Positions 60,840 to 64,000 of a stretch of DNA of 64,000 bases are shown here, in pieces. The DNA lies in the NCBI RefSeq assembly GCF_013520985.1, contig NZ_JACDTY010000012.1, forward strand, positions 1 through 64,000. Reading direction: 5' to 3'. The stretch's first letter is position 1. The number at the start of each line of letters is the position of its first letter. A program made the position numbers and the translations under genes. The notes under the pieces were generated by a model. It saw nothing but the letters and a program-made list of their open reading frames with translations. It ran no database searches and had not been told where the DNA came from. The stretch is from Mesorhizobium neociceri. GTDB taxonomy: Bacteria > Pseudomonadota > Alphaproteobacteria > Rhizobiales > Rhizobiaceae.

Positions 60840-61684
60840 CGCAGCACCGGATCGAAGCGCGTCTTCAGCGCCTCGCCGAACTGACTGAACGACAGCACGG
60901 TGAGGATCAGTGTGATCAGCGGAAACACCAGCACCCACCAGGCCTGGTGGATCGACAGCCGGCCCTCGGCGATGATGCCGCCCCAGGTCGGATCGTCGGT
61001 CGAGATCGACAGATTGACGAAGGACAGGATCGCCTCGACGATGACGGCGATGCCCATTTCCAGCGACAACAGCGCCACGATCGACGGCACCACATTGGGC
61101 AGTACCTCGCGCAGCATGATGCCGATGCGGCCATAGCCGGCGATGCGGGCGTTCTCGACATAATCCATGCGCGACTGGCCCATCGCTTCGGCACGGATCA
61201 CCCGGCAAAAGCGCGTCCAGTCGATGATGCCGATGGCGAGAATGACGGAGCTCAGGCCGGTGCCGAGCACGGCGACCAAAAGGATGGCGAACAGCACCGG
61301 CGGAAACGCCATCCAGACGTCGACGATGCGCGAGATGATGCGGTCGGCCCAGCCGCCGAAATAGCCGGCGACCAGCCCGAGCGTCGAGCCGACAAGGCAG
61401 GCGGCAATGGCAGCGGCAAAGGCGACGATGAAGGCGATGCGGCCGCCGAAGATCAGCCGTGACAGCAGGTCGCGGCCGAGGCTGTCGGTGCCCAGCCAAT
61501 AGCCGGGCTCGGCGCCATCGAGCCAAAAGGGTGGCAGCCGCTCCAGCATCAGATCCTGCGCCAGCGGGTCCTGCGGCGCCACCAGCGGCGCGAAGATCGC
61601 GGCCAGCAACGCCAGCAGCAGCCAGCCGCCGGCCAGCCAAAGCCTCGGGCTCAGTCTGCGTCGGGCAATGCGCGCCTCATCCAT
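60836..61684 (-). CDS. Oligopeptide-type ABC permease (DppC-like, 282 aa)
   Basis: Six predicted helices, N-terminal OppC-type extension (LWLAGGWLLLALLAAIFAPLVAPQDP, GTDSLGRDLLSRLIFGGRIAF) and EAA loop (DYVENARIAGYGRIGIMLREVLPNVVPSIVALL). Overlaps the DppB-like stop by 8 bases. Confidence 0.93.
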   Translation of the reverse strand: MDEARIARRRLSPRLWLAGGWLLLALLAAIFAPLVAPQDPLAQDLMLERLPPFWLDGAEPGYWLGTDSLGRDLLSRLIFGGRIAFIVAFAAAIAACLVGSTLGLVAGYFGGWADRIISRIVDVWMAFPPVLFAILLVAVLGTGLSSVILAIGIIDWTRFCRVIRAEAMGQSRMDYVENARIAGYGRIGIMLREVLPNVVPSIVALLSLEMGIAVIVEAILSFVNLSISTDDPTWGGIIAEGRLSIHQAWWVLVFPLITLILTVLSFSQFGEALKTRFDPVLR

Positions 61685-62684
61685 GGCGCAGCCTCGGATT
61701 GAGCAGCGCGTACATCATGTCGACCGCAAGATTGATCAGCACAAACAGCAGCGCGAACACCAGCACGATGCCCTGGATCAGCGGCAGGTCGCGGTTGATG
61801 ACGGCGTCGATCGCCATGTTGCCGAGGCCTTCATAGGAAAACAGCCGTTCGACGATGACCGTGCCGCCGATCAGGAAGGTGAACTGCACCCCCACCAGGG
61901 TCAGCGTCGGCAAGGCGGCGTTCTTCAGCGCCTCGCGCAGGATGACCTGCGTTTCCGAAAACCCCTTCACCCGAGCCAACACGACATAGTCGAGGTCGAG
62001 CACTTCCTTCAGCGACTGTTTCAGCAGCTGCGAGATGATTGCCGCCAGCGGCAGAGCCAGCGCGATTGCCGGCATCAGCATGTGCTTCAGAAGGTCCCAG
62101 GTCAGGTCGAGGCGCAGTCGCAAGATGCTCTCGAAGAAATAGAACTGGGTGACGAAGGGCAGGTCGAGTTGCGGCGACACCCGGCCGGAAATGTCGAAGA
62201 TCGGCACCAGCACGCCAAACAGCAGGATCAGCACGAGACCCCACAGGAAATCGGGAATCGAAAGGGCGGCACCGCTGGCGACATCGATGCCGGCCTCGAC
62301 CACCGTGCCGCGCTCGCGCGCACCGAGGACGGCCGTCGTGCCGCCGAGCGCCACCGCCATGATCAGCGCGACGATGGCGAGTTCCAGCGTTGCCGGCAGC
62401 CGGTTGAAGACGAGGCCGAGCACATCTTGCCTGAGCGAAATCGAGGTGCCGAAATCGCCCCTGACGACACCGGACAGCCAGATGAAGAATTGCTGCACGA
62501 TGGTCTTGTCGAGCCCGTAGAGTGCGCGCAGCCGGTCGATGTCGGCATCCGTCGCGCCGGGCGGCAGCATCATGGCGATCGGGTCACCAGGTGCGACGCG
62601 GATCACGACGAAGACGACGACAGCCACGCCGAACAGCGTGATCAGCATCGTCAGCAGACGGATCAGGAATCTTTGCAGGAGCAT
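61677..62684 (-). CDS. Oligopeptide-type ABC permease (DppB-like, 335 aa)
   Basis: OppB/DppB family: LLTMLITLFGVAVVVFVVIRVAPGDPIAMM at the N-terminus and EAA loop (LDYVVLARVKGFSETQVILREALKNAALPTLTLVGVQ). Separated from the binding-protein gene by 189 bp that contain a repeated palindromic element. Confidence 0.93.
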   Translation of the reverse strand: MLLQRFLIRLLTMLITLFGVAVVVFVVIRVAPGDPIAMMLPPGATDADIDRLRALYGLDKTIVQQFFIWLSGVVRGDFGTSISLRQDVLGLVFNRLPATLELAIVALIMAVALGGTTAVLGARERGTVVEAGIDVASGAALSIPDFLWGLVLILLFGVLVPIFDISGRVSPQLDLPFVTQFYFFESILRLRLDLTWDLLKHMLMPAIALALPLAAIISQLLKQSLKEVLDLDYVVLARVKGFSETQVILREALKNAALPTLTLVGVQFTFLIGGTVIVERLFSYEGLGNMAIDAVINRDLPLIQGIVLVFALLFVLINLAVDMMYALLNPRLRHG

Positions 62685-62717
62685 TCTGGTGTAGGCCCAG
62701 TGCGTTTCTAACGAAGA

Positions 62718-62840
62718 GCCCCCTCATCCGTCCGCTTCGCGGCCACCTTCTCCCCGAGGGGGAGAAGAGGTCACGGACGGCTGAGCTGGTCTCTTCTCCC
62801 CAGCGGGGAGAAGGTGGCCCGTAGGGCCGGATGAGGGGGC
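62718..62840. repeat. Rhizobial-type palindromic repeat between dpp genes
   Basis: Outer arms CCCCCTCATCCG and CGGATGAGGGGG enclose two inner hairpins built from CTTCTCCCC / GGGGAGAAG. The CTCATCC...CCTTCTCCCC pattern is a repeat I associate with rhizobial intergenic regions (RIME-like). On RNA it forms a large branched hairpin. It occupies most of the gap 62685-62873. Confidence 0.75.
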
Positions 62841-62873
62841 CGCTCAGCGAAGAGTGGCGCCCACAAGCCGATA

Positions 62874-64000
62874 TCAGGCCGGAGTCATCAGCGCCGGCAG
62901 CAGCGCGCCGGACACATGCTGCACCACGTTGACGCCCTTGGCATGCACGATCGGCTGCGCATACTGCATCAGCGGCAGCACATAGGCCTGCTCGGCGATG
63001 TATTTGTCGACCGCCTTCCAGCCGGCAACGCGCTTGGCCTCGTCCTTCTCGCCCCACAGCGGGTTGATCATGTCGATCAGGTCCTGACTGTCCCACACCG
63101 AGTGCGGGCTCGGGCCGTACATGGCAAAACCGGTCGACGTCGTCGGGTCGCCGATGGCATTGCCCCAATTGTAGAAGGCGGCCGGCGCCAACTTGTCGGC
63201 GGCGCGCAGCTCATAGTGCTTGGCGATCTCGTAGACCTCGATCGTCGCCTCGATGCCGACCTTGCGCCACATGCCGACGATCGCCTGGATCATCTCATAG
63301 TCCTTGGGCTTGAAGCCCTTGGTCGTCTGGATGGTGAACTTGACCGGTTTTTCGGGCGAATAGCCGGAAGCCGCGAGCAGCTCCTTGGCCTTTTCCGGAT
63401 TGTGCTCGACCTTGATCGAGGCATCGAAGGCCGTGTACTCCGGAGTCTCCAGCGTAGCGATCGGTTGGCCGTAGCCGCGCAGCAGCCGCTTGACCAGGAG
63501 CTCCTTGTCCACTGCCATGACGGCGGCCTGGCGGACGTTCTTGTCCAGCATCGCTTCGATGTCGTTGAAGAAGATCATGCCGATGTCGGAAACGGGCTTG
63601 CACGAGCCGGCAAGCCCGTCCTTGGCGATCAGCCGGTCATACTCCTCATAAGGAATTTCGAGCGTCACCTGCGAAGAGCCGGATTCGATCTCGGCCACGC
63701 GGCTTCCCGCGTCGGTGACGAACTTGATCGTAACATTCTCGAAGGCTGGCTTGCCGCCCCAATAGGTCGGGTTGGCCTTGAGCCGCAGGAAGGCGTTGCG
63801 TTCGAATTTTTCCACCATGTACGGGCCGGTGCCGATCGGCGCCTTCTCGAAGCCTTCGGCGCCGACCTTCTCATAGTAAGCCTTCGGCAGGATGTAGCCG
63901 GTCAGGAACGACATCCATTTGAAATAGACCGGATCGAACTGCACGACGTCGCCGGTGATCTTGTTGCCGTCGATCTTGAAGTTGCTGACGTTCTTCCACA
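62874..64000 (-). CDS. Oligopeptide-type ABC substrate-binding protein (5' end outside window)
   Basis: The frame stays open to the right edge, so the N-terminus with its signal peptide is missing; about 375 residues remain. Family 5 extracellular solute-binding protein: GTGPYMVEKFERNAFLRLKANPTYWGGKPAFENVTIKFVTD is the classic SBP_bac_5 segment. DKELLVKRLLRGYGQPIATLETP follows. Ligand unknown: peptides, opines or other oligomers are possible. First gene visible of the dpp-like operon. Confidence 0.93.
   Translation of the reverse strand, partial: WKNVSNFKIDGNKITGDVVQFDPVYFKWMSFLTGYILPKAYYEKVGAEGFEKAPIGTGPYMVEKFERNAFLRLKANPTYWGGKPAFENVTIKFVTDAGSRVAEIESGSSQVTLEIPYEEYDRLIAKDGLAGSCKPVSDIGMIFFNDIEAMLDKNVRQAAVMAVDKELLVKRLLRGYGQPIATLETPEYTAFDASIKVEHNPEKAKELLAASGYSPEKPVKFTIQTTKGFKPKDYEMIQAIVGMWRKVGIEATIEVYEIAKHYELRAADKLAPAAFYNWGNAIGDPTTSTGFAMYGPSPHSVWDSQDLIDMINPLWGEKDEAKRVAGWKAVDKYIAEQAYVLPLMQYAQPIVHAKGVNVVQHVSGALLPALMTPA

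Noticed and set aside
1..64000. tRNA, rRNA, CRISPR arrays, IS elements, integrase or attachment sites
   Set aside because: None seen by eye on either strand; no transposase-like or integrase-like protein among the translated frames.

Overview
The window reads as a stretch of chromosome from a high-GC alphaproteobacterium of the Rhizobiales, most likely Mesorhizobium or a close relative. This is inferred from gene content and order, codon style and a rhizobial-type palindromic repeat at 62718-62840; no search was run. I see no tRNA, rRNA, CRISPR array, IS element or phage gene.

Layout. (1) 1-7.8 kb: the 3' end of a large RTX/EF-hand-like secreted protein, a small secreted protein, a lytic transglycosylase, a lipoprotein of the periplasmic-binding fold, a degenerate thermonuclease-like protein, a degenerate GGDEF protein and an orphan protein. 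(2) 7.9-20 kb: a soluble di-iron (propane/MimABCD-type) monooxygenase operon on the minus strand. It carries its own amidohydrolase, MIP18-type Fe-S/metal assembly protein, variant GroEL, zinc alcohol dehydrogenase and DUF1097 membrane protein. An AcoR-type sigma-54 activator lies convergently at its end, and a near-perfect -24/-12 promoter lies upstream of the hydroxylase gene. (3) 20.2-22.4 kb: a divergently transcribed cassette of four unrecognised genes (157 aa, 107 aa coiled coil, 375 aa WD40-like propeller, 57 aa). (4) 22.4-33.3 kb: assimilatory nitrate/nitrite reduction, nasT-nasS then nrtABC-nirBD-nasA. The leader shows an NtrC-like box, a sigma-54 promoter, a dual hexaloop ANTAR target and an overlapping intrinsic terminator. 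(5) 33.4-43.8 kb: a polar-amino-acid ABC transporter with a luciferase-like monooxygenase, a flavin reductase/NUDIX-like fusion, an aldehyde dehydrogenase, an alpha/beta hydrolase, a CMD protein, a PucR-type regulator and a DUF1185 protein. (6) 44-58.4 kb: a catabolic region including an operon resembling the aerobic 2-aminobenzoyl-CoA (anthranilate) pathway: hydroxylase/reductase fusion, SDR, MarR, enoyl-CoA hydratase, acyl-CoA dehydrogenase, RidA. Around it lie a fused hydratase/3-hydroxyacyl-CoA dehydrogenase, PLP enzymes, an HpaI aldolase, a RutA-like monooxygenase and an ABC permease/binding-protein pair without an ATPase. Four promoters here share a palindrome of the form TATTTCAAGCTTGAAATA, a candidate operator for the embedded MarR protein. 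(7) 58.4-64 kb: an exported VOC protein and an oligopeptide-type ABC transporter whose binding-protein gene runs off the window.

The region is an accessory catabolic and nitrogen-acquisition neighbourhood: alkane/ketone oxidation, nitrate assimilation and breakdown of at least two unidentified organic compounds, each beside its own regulator. All four binding-protein to permease junctions, and the hydroxylase to reductase junction, carry a strong RNA hairpin, suggesting widespread use of intercistronic structures to tune protein ratios.
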